Of a DNA stretch of 64,000 bases, positions 9,342 through 17,273 are shown one piece after another. A program made the position numbers and the translations under genes. This DNA is from Kitasatospora atroaurantiaca (GTDB lineage: Bacteria > Actinomycetota > Actinomycetes > Streptomycetales > Streptomycetaceae): contig NZ_VIVR01000001.1 of the NCBI RefSeq assembly GCF_007828955.1, positions 2,170,001 to 2,234,000 on the forward strand. Direction: 5' to 3'. Each line of letters starts with the position of its first letter. Position 1 is the first letter of the stretch. A model generated the notes under the pieces. That model searched no databases, was not told the DNA's origin, and worked only from the letters and a program-made list of their open reading frames with translations.

Positions 9342-9790
9342 CCGTGTGCGGTGCTGCCCCCCTCTTCCGGCTCGCCGGGGTTTTGCTGGGCGAGCAGGCG
9401 TACGCGGTCGAGGGTTTCTCGAATGTACTCGCGTCCGGCTGCGGTTGTGACGCCCCATTGGTTTGCGAGTGCATCAGCAGTGATGGGCTGTGATGCTACT
9501 GGGCTTTCTGGCATATGCGCGACTGCTTCCGGTGGAATGGTGCCGGATTCAACGAGCATCTCCAGGTATGGGCGCTGGAGGGCGGTGGAGAGCGGCCAGA
9601 GCAGGGCGGGGCGGGGGATGCGCTCGCCCTTGAGGAGGCGGGTGAGCGTTCCGGTGTCCATCTGGGAGTCGCGCGCGAGGCGCGCGGGCTCGCCCCACTC
9701 GTCGAGTCGGTAGCCGGCCGCGGGGGCATGTCGGCGCACGTAGGCGGCGAGGGCTTGGGGTCCTGTGTCCATGTGCTGGGCACCATCCAT
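9338..9790 (-). CDS. HTH regulator, candidate element repressor
   Basis: A 150-residue protein with an XRE-like helix-turn-helix at about residues 35-75 (PARLARDSQMDTGTLTRLLKGE) and a second helical domain including NQWGVTTAAGREYIRETLDRVR. It is divergent from the rightward early operon that starts at 10013, with TGCTGTCA operator-like repeats between them, as in phage immunity switches. It is coupled to the membrane protein at 8892. ATG 9772 is an alternative start. Confidence 0.7.
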   Translation of the reverse strand: MDGAQHMDTGPQALAAYVRRHAPAAGYRLDEWGEPARLARDSQMDTGTLTRLLKGERIPRPALLWPLSTALQRPYLEMLVESGTIPPEAVAHMPESPVASQPITADALANQWGVTTAAGREYIRETLDRVRLLAQQNPGEPEEGGSTAHG

Positions 9791-9818
9791 AGCTCGGAAG
9801 GGTAGCGCCGGGGAACGC

Positions 9819-9985
9819 TGCTGTCAGCTGACAACAGTACTGCTCAGGCCAGTGATCCGCGTGTACACATCCAGCTGGTTCTGATGTCCCAGTGGTCTAC
9901 CCGTTCACCTGCGGAAACTCGCGCAGCAAATCTGCTGTCAAAGCGCAGCACTCTGGGCTATGGTTGCTGTCAGGCAGCAGCAACC
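9819..9985. promoter_or_regulatory. Divergent control region with TGCTGTCA operator repeats
   Basis: Three TGCTGTCA copies lie at 9819-9826, 9933-9940 and 9965-9972. The first is part of the palindrome TGTCAGCTGACA (9822-9833). The third is part of an inverted repeat with arms GGTTGCTG (9962-9969) and CAGCAACC (9978-9985). The region separates two divergent HTH genes and is AT-richer than its surroundings. Binding by either regulator is inferred. Confidence 0.6.
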
Positions 9986-10012
9986 CCAGTGGCAAAGCCC
10001 GGGAGGTGAACT

Positions 10013-10228
10013 ATGCCCAACTTCGACAACGCCTTCTTCGACAAGACCGCGAAGGAGGCCGGCGATTCGAGCACGAGCCTCATCGCCGCTCGTACCGGCC
10101 TCGACAGAGGCCACGTCAGCCGCCTGCTTAAGGGTGACACCGAGCCGACGCTGAAGACAGTCAAGCGCATCGCCGACGCCTACGGCCTCCCCCTGGACGA
10201 CTTCGTCTGCGAGCGGCAGGCCGCATGA
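10013..10228 (+). CDS. Small XRE-family regulator
   Basis: A 71-residue, single-domain Cro/C1-type protein: helix-turn-helix at about residues 20-60 (SLIAARTGLDRGHVSRLLKG followed by TLKTVKRIADAYGL). GGGAGGTGAACT precedes the ATG. It is the first gene of the long rightward operon and opposes the regulator at 9338, so a Cro-like role in an immunity switch is likely. Confidence 0.8.
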   Translation: MPNFDNAFFDKTAKEAGDSSTSLIAARTGLDRGHVSRLLKGDTEPTLKTVKRIADAYGLPLDDFVCERQAA

Positions 10229-10404
10229 CCCGCGAGGAGCGGCTGCGCATCCTCGGAGCCGCGACAGTGGCCGAAATTCACCGGCAGGTAGCAGCCGTGC
10301 CGCCGCCGCCCCCCGAACTCATCGACGTCCTGCGCCCCGTGCTGGCCCCGGCCATGGAACGCGCGATGGCCACCAGTCGCGAAGCGACACCACTCGCGGC
10401 GTAG
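10225..10404 (+). CDS. Small helical protein, unknown function
   Basis: A 59-residue ORF overlapping the regulator stop by ATGA. It reads as two helices separated by a proline run (VPPPPPELIDVL). No family recognised. The overlap and helix-rich content support translation. Confidence 0.55.
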   Translation: MTREERLRILGAATVAEIHRQVAAVPPPPPELIDVLRPVLAPAMERAMATSREATPLAA

Positions 10405-10483
10405 AGCCCGGTGGGCCGCCCCTGGCTTGCGACCCGAGGGACGGCCCCGACCCACCGATCATCCAGTCAGAAGGAGGCGGGCC

Positions 10484-10864
10484 TTGAAGCCCCAGCCTAC
10501 CCATGGCAGTGCGCAACTCGAACAGGCCCTCGCGCTGGTGGAACTGCTCCGCGACTACGAGCTGCCGCCCGTGAGTTGGACCCTGGCGAGCACCTCGGCC
10601 GCGCTCACCGGCGCCATCGCGACGGACAATGCGCGCCCCACGCTCGCCGCGTACGCCGCAGCCCTGAACGGCAGGCCGCTGTCCCCGGACCTGTTCACGG
10701 CCGCCGACGGCAAGCAGCGCGTGGCCCAGTGTCTGGTCGTCGCGTGGCGTGGCGTGCAGGTCAACCTGATCGCGACTTCCGACCTCAGCGCGTACCCGGA
10801 GCTGATGGACGCGGCCGCAGACGTCGCCGGCCACAGCCCGGTCCGTGAGGCGGTCGCCGCATGA
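10484..10864 (+). CDS. Conserved-looking hypothetical protein
   Basis: About 126 residues from TTG 10484, chosen because AAGGAGG lies at the correct distance; the in-frame ATG at 10427 has none. Features are QLEQALALVELLRDYELPPVSW, a predicted alpha/beta fold, and WRGVQVNLIATSD. No family recognised. The stop overlaps the next start (ATGA). Confidence 0.6.
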   Translation: MKPQPTHGSAQLEQALALVELLRDYELPPVSWTLASTSAALTGAIATDNARPTLAAYAAALNGRPLSPDLFTAADGKQRVAQCLVVAWRGVQVNLIATSDLSAYPELMDAAADVAGHSPVREAVAA

Positions 10865-11043
10865 GCCACAACGCCGAGCTGTGGTGGATCTCCGCCGCGC
10901 TGCTCCTGGGCCTGTGCGCTGTCGCCGCCGTGGTCCTGGAGATCCGTGAGCGGCGCGCCGCCGCGAAGCAGCGCGCCGAGGCGGCGCTCTGGAAGCGGCA
11001 CGGCTACTCCCTTCCCCGCCAGAAGAACGGGAGCAGCCGGTGA
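10861..11043 (+). CDS. Single-pass membrane protein
   Basis: 60 residues: one transmembrane helix (residues 8-26, WWISAALLLGLCAVAAVVLE) followed by a basic cytoplasmic tail. Overlaps both neighbours by four bases, so it is an operon member of unknown role. Confidence 0.6.
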   Translation: MSHNAELWWISAALLLGLCAVAAVVLEIRERRAAAKQRAEAALWKRHGYSLPRQKNGSSR

Positions 11044-11870
11044 CGGACCCCAAGCACGCACACGACACCGACCGGGGGCGGTACTACACCGACCCGGCCG
11101 GTGGCCCGGACCTGGTGAGCGTGACAAACGTGCTCGGCACCTCGGTCGCCAAGGCCGCGCTGATGCCCTGGGCGGTAAAGCTGACGGTCAACTGGATGCT
11201 GGAGAACCGCGTGGAGATCGTGCGCCGCGCGGTGGTCGACCGGGAGGGGCTGACTGCTGACCTGAAGCGTGTGCACCGTGATGTCCGCGAGCACGCTGCG
11301 GATCTCGGCACGCGGGTCCATGCCCGGGCGCAGGCCCGTGTCCTGGGTGCGCCGTTCGCTGCCGATCTGGAGGTCGAGCCGTACGGGCGTCAGCTCGACA
11401 AGTGGTTCGCCGAGTGGGGTGTCGACTTCGAACGCGATGTCGTCGCCACGGAGATCACGTGCGTGCACCGCAGGCTCGGGTACGCGGGCACCGCCGACCT
11501 GATGATCTGGCTGCCGACCGGGCCGGGCGGCCGCCGCGAGCTGTGGCTCATCGACTACAAGACGTCGGCGACGCGGCCCGCGAAGTCGGTGTACCCGGAG
11601 TTCGCGCAGCAACTCGCCGCGCTTCGGTTCTGCGAGCACGTGCTCCTCCCGGACGACACGGACGCGCCGGTGCCGCCGATCGAGCGGACAGGGGTGCTGA
11701 ACCTGCGGCGCCGTTCCCGTGCCCTGGTCGAGATGCCGGGCGACCGCGAAGCGCACCGTGCTTTCCGGGGCGCTCTGATCAACGCGCATTGGCATCACGC
11801 TGCGCCGTACTCGTACCCCGTCGTTACGCCGCCCGTGACGGGTGAGCCTGAACTCGCGAAGGCGGCCTGA
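11040..11870 (+). CDS. PD-(D/E)XK (RecB/Cas4-like) nuclease
   Basis: A 276-residue phage-type exonuclease-fold protein. The core motif is visible as GTADLMIW, then LWLIDYKTS (the D...D/ExK active site), followed by the FAQQLAALRF helix typical of RecB-like nucleases. Such proteins in phages process DNA ends during recombination or replication. The GTG start overlaps the previous stop. It directly precedes the putative directionality factor and lies in the same operon as the DnaQ-like exonuclease. Confidence 0.78.
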   Translation: MTDPKHAHDTDRGRYYTDPAGGPDLVSVTNVLGTSVAKAALMPWAVKLTVNWMLENRVEIVRRAVVDREGLTADLKRVHRDVREHAADLGTRVHARAQARVLGAPFAADLEVEPYGRQLDKWFAEWGVDFERDVVATEITCVHRRLGYAGTADLMIWLPTGPGGRRELWLIDYKTSATRPAKSVYPEFAQQLAALRFCEHVLLPDDTDAPVPPIERTGVLNLRRRSRALVEMPGDREAHRAFRGALINAHWHHAAPYSYPVVTPPVTGEPELAKAA

Positions 11871-11871
11871 G

Positions 11872-12891
11872 ATGGGTGCGCGTATCTCCAATGTCCAGCG
11901 GGAGGCCCGTGAGCTGGGCAGGCTCCGCACCGGCTGGAGTGTCCCGCACAAGGACCCGGGCAAGAGGCCGGTGCCGGTGAAGTCCGAGACGTGGGTGCTC
12001 ACCTCCCATGCCCGGCACTACCTCGACGAGGCCGCAGAGGTGTGGGGCGGGACGGTCGAGCCGTGGCAGCCGCAGGGCAGCGGCCCAGAGCAGTACAGGG
12101 TCGTCACCGAGCGGCGGTCCATTGATGCGCTGCTGCCTCCGGGCGATCCGCTGTCGCAGTACAACGAGATGTGGAACGCGGGCGGTTGTCTGCGCCGCTG
12201 TGACGGTGAGACGGAGCAGCTGACCCGCAAGTCGTGCCTGTGCGCGCGGCAGTTCGGTCCCGACTGGCACCTGCAGCCCAAGGGCGTTGTGTGTTCGGTG
12301 ACTTCGCGGCTGCGGGTGGTCCTCCCGGACATGCCGGACATGGGTACGTGGCGTGCTGAGACCCACAGTTTCTACGCCGCCAGTGAGTGGGGCGGCACTG
12401 TCGACATGGTGCTGTCGGGCACGGGCGGCCGGGGTCTGATTCCGGTGACGCTGCGGATCGAGCAGCGCAAGCGGGTCGCGAACGGGCAGACGAAGAACTT
12501 CCCCGTCGTTGCGGTGGAGCTGCGGGGTGTGACCCCGCGTCAGGCCCTGACCGGGCCGCTGCCGACAGCTGTCGCCCTGGACCCGTCGGCTGCTCCTCGC
12601 CTGGCCCTTGAGGCGGCTCGCACTGACTGGGTGGCCGAGGCGGCGTGCGCGCTGACGATCGACGATCTGCAGGACACCTGGCGCAGGGCGTTCCGGGCGG
12701 GCGAGCTGACCGATGCCCTGGCAGCGCTGCTGAAGGCCCGATGCGAAGAGGTCGAGGCGGAGTCCGTGCGGCCCGCTCGGCGCACTGCCGAGCCGCAGCC
12801 GGTCCCGGATGAGGACGGTGCGATCGACGCCGAGGTCATCGAGGAGATCGACGACCCGGGCTGGCCCGACGACCCCGATGCGACCGGATGA
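11872..12891 (+). CDS. phiC31 gp3-like recombination directionality factor (putative)
   Basis: A 339-residue protein resembling the gp3 family that lets large serine integrases run attL x attR excision. Recalled family-like blocks are ISNVQREARELGRLRTG at the N-terminus, a cysteine cluster GGCLRRCDG...KSCLCARQ, and LPDMPDMGTWRAETHSFYAA. A mainly basic beta-rich core is followed by an acidic C-terminal tail (EDGAIDAEVIEEIDD). ATG 11872 follows the preceding stop by one base (TGAGATG). Presence on the same element as the integrase at 7301 supports the role; the assignment rests on recalled family similarity. Confidence 0.7.
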   Translation: MGARISNVQREARELGRLRTGWSVPHKDPGKRPVPVKSETWVLTSHARHYLDEAAEVWGGTVEPWQPQGSGPEQYRVVTERRSIDALLPPGDPLSQYNEMWNAGGCLRRCDGETEQLTRKSCLCARQFGPDWHLQPKGVVCSVTSRLRVVLPDMPDMGTWRAETHSFYAASEWGGTVDMVLSGTGGRGLIPVTLRIEQRKRVANGQTKNFPVVAVELRGVTPRQALTGPLPTAVALDPSAAPRLALEAARTDWVAEAACALTIDDLQDTWRRAFRAGELTDALAALLKARCEEVEAESVRPARRTAEPQPVPDEDGAIDAEVIEEIDDPGWPDDPDATG

Positions 12892-12953
12892 GTACCACCC
12901 CTGACATGGCCGCTCCTGCTGTTCCGCCCCTCCCGGACAAGGACCCGAGATGA
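12888..12953 (+). CDS. Tiny overlapping ORF, possible translational coupler
   Basis: 21 codons of Pro/Ala-rich sequence whose ATG overlaps the directionality-factor stop and whose stop overlaps the next ATG. A complete ATGA chain supports translation through it, but a functional peptide is not supported. Confidence 0.3.
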   Translation: MSTTPDMAAPAVPPLPDKDPR

Positions 12954-13408
12954 GCACCATCGAATCCCCCCGCCCCTACCAGAAGCACAGGCCCCACGCG
13001 GCGGCCTGCCGCGCAGAGCCCGAGGTCTGGCACCCGGTGCGGACCTACCCGACGCTGGCCACGGCGAAGACCGTCGCCTCGAACATCCGCACCGGGAAGC
13101 TGCCCGCCTACCTGCCGCGTGGCTCGTTCGAGGCGGAGATCCGTGGCGGCCGCAACGTCTGGGCGCGGTTCATGGGCGTGCCCGTCGACGAACAGGCCGA
13201 GGCGCTGGAGCGGGCCCGGACGGCGGCCGTCGCTCTGGAGCAGGAGAACGCCCGGCTGTGCGCCGTCATCGTCTATCTCCTGACCGGCATGCTCGCCACG
13301 CCCGAGCTGACCCTGCCGAGCCGGGGGCTCGACGCCGTCACCGGGCGGGTGGAGCTCACTGAGCGGGACGGCGTCACCCGTATCGAGGTCACCGAGGGGG
13401 AGCTGTGA
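12950..13408 (+). CDS. Hypothetical early protein
   Basis: 152 residues. The N-terminal half has WHPVRTYPTLATAKTVASNI and a basic patch; the middle is a predicted coiled coil (EQAEALERARTAAVALEQEN), and a short beta-rich end follows. Family not recognised. Position between the directionality factor and exonuclease suggests a role in DNA metabolism, by context only. Confidence 0.6.
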   Translation: MSTIESPRPYQKHRPHAAACRAEPEVWHPVRTYPTLATAKTVASNIRTGKLPAYLPRGSFEAEIRGGRNVWARFMGVPVDEQAEALERARTAAVALEQENARLCAVIVYLLTGMLATPELTLPSRGLDAVTGRVELTERDGVTRIEVTEGEL

Positions 13409-14130
13409 CCGCCTTCTGGACGATCCGCAAGGTCGGCTTCGACACGGAGACCACCGGCACGGACGTGGAGCGCGACCGCATCGTCACCGCCGCTCTCGTG
13501 TTCACCGGTGGCGGTGTCGAGGACGCCACCGTCACCTACCTCATCAACCCGGGCGTGCCGATCCCGGTGGAGGCGAGCAACGTCCACGGCGTCACCACGG
13601 AGATGGCGCTGGCCGGCCAGGACCCGGCGGCCGCACTGTCCGACATCGCGGACAAGCTGGTCGCCGCCGTCGCCTGGGACATGCCGGTCATCGCCTTCAA
13701 TCTGCCGTTCGACTTCACGATTCTTGACCGCGAGCTGATCCGCCACGGCCTGCCGACCGTCATGTCCAGGGTGGACGGGGCAGCGCTGCGCCTGATCGAT
13801 CCGCTGGTCATCGACCGGCAGCTGGACCGGTACCGGCGCGGTTCGCGGAAGCTGAAGGACGTCGCCGAGCACTACGGGGTGGCGCCGCAGGAGTGGCACA
13901 CAGCCGAGGCCGACGCCACGGCCGCCGTGCATGTCGCAGAGGCGCTGTTCGCCCGGTACCCGCAGCTCGGCGCCATGAGCGCGGCCGAGCTGATCGACGC
14001 CCAGCAGCTGTGGCACCGGCGCTGGGCGGCCGACTTCCAGACCCACCTGCGGGAGTCCGAGAAGGATCCTGGCGCGGTCATCGACGGCGCCTGGCCGCTG
14101 AAGGCCCTCCCTGTGGAGGTCGCCTCGTGA
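13405..14130 (+). CDS. DnaQ-like 3'-5' exonuclease (DEDD)
   Basis: 241 residues with the exonuclease motifs in order: Exo I FDTETTGTDVERDRIV, an NVHGVT loop typical of the epsilon fold, Exo II as AFNLPFDFTIL, and Exo III in the region EWHTAEADATAAVHV (H...D). This is the proofreading fold of DNA polymerase III epsilon, stand-alone here as in many actinophages. The GTG start overlaps the previous stop. It may act with an element or host polymerase during replication. Confidence 0.88.
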   Translation: MTAFWTIRKVGFDTETTGTDVERDRIVTAALVFTGGGVEDATVTYLINPGVPIPVEASNVHGVTTEMALAGQDPAAALSDIADKLVAAVAWDMPVIAFNLPFDFTILDRELIRHGLPTVMSRVDGAALRLIDPLVIDRQLDRYRRGSRKLKDVAEHYGVAPQEWHTAEADATAAVHVAEALFARYPQLGAMSAAELIDAQQLWHRRWAADFQTHLRESEKDPGAVIDGAWPLKALPVEVAS

Positions 14131-14372
14131 GCGCCCCCAACTCGCGCCTGCGGCTGCAGCTCGACGCGGATGCGCAGATCCGCGCGCGGTCGGTCGACGG
14201 TATGCCGCTGGCGCTGATCCTCTGCGGGTCCGGCCTCGACATCGAGCTGGTCCTCCCGCAGCAGGCAGTCTCTGCCGTCGGCCCGATCAACCGCCTGGCG
14301 GAGCGCGCCGCCGCCCTGCAGGCCGAGGCGCGGCGACGCGCCAGCGAGCACGGGACGGGGGACCCGCGATGA
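14127..14372 (+). CDS. Small hypothetical protein
   Basis: 81 residues from an overlapping GTG; a beta-rich first half (LRLQLDADAQIRARSVDG) is followed by an Ala/Arg helix. No family recognised; operon overlaps on both sides support expression. Confidence 0.5.
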   Translation: MSAPNSRLRLQLDADAQIRARSVDGMPLALILCGSGLDIELVLPQQAVSAVGPINRLAERAAALQAEARRRASEHGTGDPR

Positions 14373-14638
14373 GGGCCGTCACCGTCACCGCCCCCGGGGT
14401 GCGGATCTTCGGGGCCGAGCTGCGCGTTCTGCAGGGCCTCGCCGAGGGCCTGACCCTGGCACAGATCGCGCGACGCCACTGCGTGTCCCCGGAGACCGTC
14501 CGGACCCAGGCCGTGACCATGCGGCGGCGACTGAACGCCCGCACCAGCCCGCACGCCGTCGCCCGGGGCTACGAGCTCGGCCTGCTCGATGCCGGTGACC
14601 GGAGCGTGCCGGTCGCGGCCGGATCGGAGGCTGCGTGA
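14369..14638 (+). CDS. Stand-alone LuxR/GerE-type HTH protein
   Basis: 89 residues, nearly all a GerE helix-turn-helix: LRVLQGLAEGLTLAQIARRH then CVSPETVRTQAVTMRRRLNA and HAVARGYELGLL. There is no receiver or ligand domain. It is one of four such proteins in this element (also 14638, 16009, 22326), immediately followed by the next paralog. Confidence 0.82.
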   Translation: MRAVTVTAPGVRIFGAELRVLQGLAEGLTLAQIARRHCVSPETVRTQAVTMRRRLNARTSPHAVARGYELGLLDAGDRSVPVAAGSEAA

Positions 14639-14883
14639 TGGGACGCCACCCGACTCCGCCCGGCCAGCTCTCCCCCGCCGAGCGCCGCGTACTGGCCGCT
14701 CTCGCCGACGGGCTGACGCCCGCCGAGGTCGCCGGGGAGCAGCACCTCGCGCGGGAGACCGTCAACGACCATGCGCTGTCCGCCCGCAGGCGGCTCGGCG
14801 CGCGCACCACCGTCCAGGCCGTCGCCATCGCCGTACGGCGGGGCCTTCTGGACGACCGACCCGCCACCCTCCACGCCGCCTGA
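14638..14883 (+). CDS. Stand-alone LuxR/GerE-type HTH protein
   Basis: 81 residues from ATG 14638, overlapping the preceding stop; an in-frame GTG at 14635 is equally placed. LSPAERRVLAALADGLTPAE is followed by a recognition helix in ARETVNDHALSARRRLGART and QAVAIAVRRGLL. Tandem duplicate of the gene before it but strongly diverged. Confidence 0.82.
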   Translation: MGRHPTPPGQLSPAERRVLAALADGLTPAEVAGEQHLARETVNDHALSARRRLGARTTVQAVAIAVRRGLLDDRPATLHAA

Positions 14884-14895
14884 TCGGAGCCCTCC

Positions 14896-15399
14896 GTGTT
14901 GTTCACCAAGCAGAACCGCATCAAGCGCCTGCAGGCGCGCTGCGCCCGGCTCGAAGGCCAGCTCAGTAAGGCCGTCGAGGAGCGTGACAGTGCCCGGTGG
15001 CTCGTCACGCACCGGGCGATGAGCGCGAGCATGGCGGACGCCTGGTCGGCGGAGGCCGTTGATCACGCCGTCCGGATCGGCAGGCTCGCCCGGGGTGCGG
15101 CCCGCTACCTCGGTGAGATCGGCCGGCTGCGGCGCCTCGTTGCCGAGCAGGACGAGGTGCTGTCGGACCCGCGGTTTGCCGCCGACCGGGCGATCCGCCC
15201 GGCGGTGCCCACTCCGGAAACGGAGCGCCTGCGGCGGGAGCTGCGGCAGGCGAACGCCCTCGTGGAGTCGCAGCAGGAGCAGATCCTGCGGTACCAGAGC
15301 GCCTCGGAGGCCACCGACCTGATGCTCGCCGAGGCGCGGGCGGCCCTGGACCTCGCGAACGAGAAGCTCGCACAGCAGTCCCCGGCGGTGGCCGCGTGA
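14896..15399 (+). CDS. Coiled-coil protein, unknown function
   Basis: 167 residues, almost entirely helical with heptads in two blocks (NRIKRLQARCARLEGQLSKA and TERLRRELRQANALVESQQE). No membrane segment. May scaffold or dimerise; no family recognised. Confidence 0.55.
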   Translation: MLFTKQNRIKRLQARCARLEGQLSKAVEERDSARWLVTHRAMSASMADAWSAEAVDHAVRIGRLARGAARYLGEIGRLRRLVAEQDEVLSDPRFAADRAIRPAVPTPETERLRRELRQANALVESQQEQILRYQSASEATDLMLAEARAALDLANEKLAQQSPAVAA

Positions 15400-15641
15400 A
15401 CGCCCCGGCGCTGACGGGCCTCGCGCTTGTCCTGGCCGCCGTGTGCATCGTCCTGCCGGCGGTGCGTGCGGTGCGGCGGGCGAAGCGGATGCGCCCGGTC
15501 CCGGCCGGCCAATGGCTGTACGCCCAGCGGTTCGCGCCCTGCGCGGGTCCCTGCGGCGGGGAGCAGCCCCACCACCAGCACCGCGACGGGTCCGTGACCT
15601 GCCAGCAGTGCTCGACCACCAGCCTCTGGAGCCCGGTGTGA
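15396..15641 (+). CDS. Membrane-anchored zinc-ribbon protein
   Basis: 81 residues: an N-terminal transmembrane helix (LTGLALVLAAVCIVLPAV), a basic stop-transfer, then two cysteine pairs (CAGPC and CQQC) with intervening histidines, consistent with one zinc site. Overlaps neighbours by four bases. Confidence 0.55.
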   Translation: MNAPALTGLALVLAAVCIVLPAVRAVRRAKRMRPVPAGQWLYAQRFAPCAGPCGGEQPHHQHRDGSVTCQQCSTTSLWSPV

Positions 15642-16012
15642 ACCTCAACATCTTCCTGCGTGGCCGTGGCCGCAGACGTGCCGCCGACCGGATCCCCGCC
15701 CTGACCGTCGAGCGGGACGCCGCCCGGCAGGCCTGCGCTGTGCTGCGGATCCGGCTCGCGGCGGCCGATGACCTGATCACCGATCAGTACCGGAATCTGA
15801 TGGACGTCCGTCTGGACAACGCGCAGTTGCGGGTGGAACGCCGTCGCCTCGCCGACGAGGTCGCCGAGCTGCAGGGCCGCCTGGACGCGGCGCTTGCGGA
15901 CACCATCGAGATCCCGTTCATCAAGGTGATCCACGTGCCCGCCGAGAGCCACCCCGGTGGCTGGGGTGCGGCCGACGCTCCGCAGCTGGCGCTGGCCGGG
16001 GGTGCGCGATGA
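15638..16012 (+). CDS. Helical protein, unknown function
   Basis: 124 residues from an overlapping GTG. A basic N-terminus (FLRGRGRRRAADR) is followed by long coiled-coil helices and a short hydrophobic strand (IPFIKVIHVP). No family recognised. Confidence 0.5.
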   Translation: MNLNIFLRGRGRRRAADRIPALTVERDAARQACAVLRIRLAAADDLITDQYRNLMDVRLDNAQLRVERRRLADEVAELQGRLDAALADTIEIPFIKVIHVPAESHPGGWGAADAPQLALAGGAR

Positions 16013-16431
16013 AGACGACTCCGCCGCGCGGCTACTCGCTGATGCAGCACCGGGTGACGGGTGCGCTGCTGCGGGCCGCCGAGGAGCAGGACATGCCGTT
16101 GACGGTGCGCCAGGTGGAGATCCTCGCGTCCGCCGCCGTGAAGGCGGCGCGGGTCGAGCTCGGCCCGGACCGGCCTCGCCGGGCATGCGCCTACGGGGTG
16201 AGTGACCAGCAGCGGCGGATCCTGATCGGGGTCGCGAACGGGCTCTCCACCAAGCAGCTCGCCGAGCGGCTGAATGTCACCGAGAACACCCTCAAGGTGC
16301 ATATCCGGCTCCTGAATGAGCGCATCGGGGCGTCGGACCGGGCGAGCGCCGTGGCCATCGGATTCAAGCTCGGGCTGATCGGTATCGACGACATCGTCAC
16401 CGAGCTGCACGCTCACGGGGAGGCGGCGTGA
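16009..16431 (+). CDS. LuxR/GerE-type HTH protein with N-terminal extension
   Basis: 140 residues. The C-terminal half is a GerE domain (RRILIGVANGLSTKQLAERL, NVTENTLKVHIRLLNERIGA, then AVAIGFKLGLI). The N-terminal ~65 residues form an unrecognised helical extension. Third of the four such HTH genes in the element. Confidence 0.78.
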   Translation: MKTTPPRGYSLMQHRVTGALLRAAEEQDMPLTVRQVEILASAAVKAARVELGPDRPRRACAYGVSDQQRRILIGVANGLSTKQLAERLNVTENTLKVHIRLLNERIGASDRASAVAIGFKLGLIGIDDIVTELHAHGEAA

Positions 16432-17273
16432 GCAGCAGCCCTCTGCCGCCGTGCGGTACGTATGCCCGCGCGGTGGGCCGCCCCTCCGGGAACGTCCCCG
16501 GCTGCCACTGCGACGCGTGCAACGTGGCGCGCCGCCGCTACAACGCGCGGCGGTACTACGCCCAGGCGTCGGGCCGCTCCTACACCGTGCCCGCCGGCCC
16601 GGTGCAGGAGCGCCTCCTGGTTCTCTTCGACAGTGGCGCTAGCTGGGCGCGTCTGCAGGAGGTGACTGGGTGCAGCCACGCCACGCTCTCACGCCTGCGC
16701 AACGGCCATTACCGGCGTGTCCACCGCAAGACCGCCGAGCGGATCGCGGCCGTGCGCATTGTCGACGTCGTCGCACCCCAGCAGTCCGTGCCCGCGCTCG
16801 GCACGATCCGCCGCGCGCGGGCTCTGGTGGCCGCCGGGCACACGCTGAAGCTCATCGCCGCGACGGCACCCTGTGATCCGTCGCTGATGCGGCAGATCGT
16901 CACCGGGAACATGGTGACGCTCTCCCGCCGCACGGCGGACCGCGTCGCGGCCGCCTACACGGCCCTGTCCGCGGTGCCCGGCACGTCGGTGCGGTCGCTG
17001 CGGCGCGCCGAGCGGGAGGGCTGGCCGCACCCGTCGCAGCTGCTCGACGACGACCTCGACGCCCCGCCTGCCACCGGTACCCAGGGCGTCGACCCGGTCG
17101 TCGCCCTTCGCCTCGTGCAGGACAAGCCGGCGGCGGTCGACGGTTTCCGCTTCGACCTCGCGCGGATCCTCGTCGAGGAGCACCGCCTCACTGTCGGGGC
17201 GGCCGCCGAGAAGGTCGGGGTCTCCGAGCGCACGGTTCTCCGCTGGAAGAAGAAGTGGCGGGCAGCGGCGTGA
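16428..17273 (+). CDS. Cys-motif plus multi-HTH DNA-binding protein
   Basis: 281 residues. An N-terminal cysteine motif (CGTYARAVGR...GCHCDACNVARRRYNARR) is followed by three helix-turn-helix-like repeats, including LQEVTGCSHATLSRLRNGHY near residue 80 and a Trp-arginine-rich last one (AAEKVGVSERTVLRWKKKWR). The gene at 17891 has the same architecture. The cysteine motif recurs twice in the protein at 28891. Likely a DNA-binding regulator or replication accessory of the element. Confidence 0.65.
   Translation: MSSSPLPPCGTYARAVGRPSGNVPGCHCDACNVARRRYNARRYYAQASGRSYTVPAGPVQERLLVLFDSGASWARLQEVTGCSHATLSRLRNGHYRRVHRKTAERIAAVRIVDVVAPQQSVPALGTIRRARALVAAGHTLKLIAATAPCDPSLMRQIVTGNMVTLSRRTADRVAAAYTALSAVPGTSVRSLRRAEREGWPHPSQLLDDDLDAPPATGTQGVDPVVALRLVQDKPAAVDGFRFDLARILVEEHRLTVGAAAEKVGVSERTVLRWKKKWRAAA

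Noticed and set aside
7301..9790. Insertion sequence or transposon near the serine recombinase
   Set aside because: The protein has the length and motifs of a large phage-type integrase, and no terminal inverted repeats or DDE transposase were seen. I recognised no IS element in the window.
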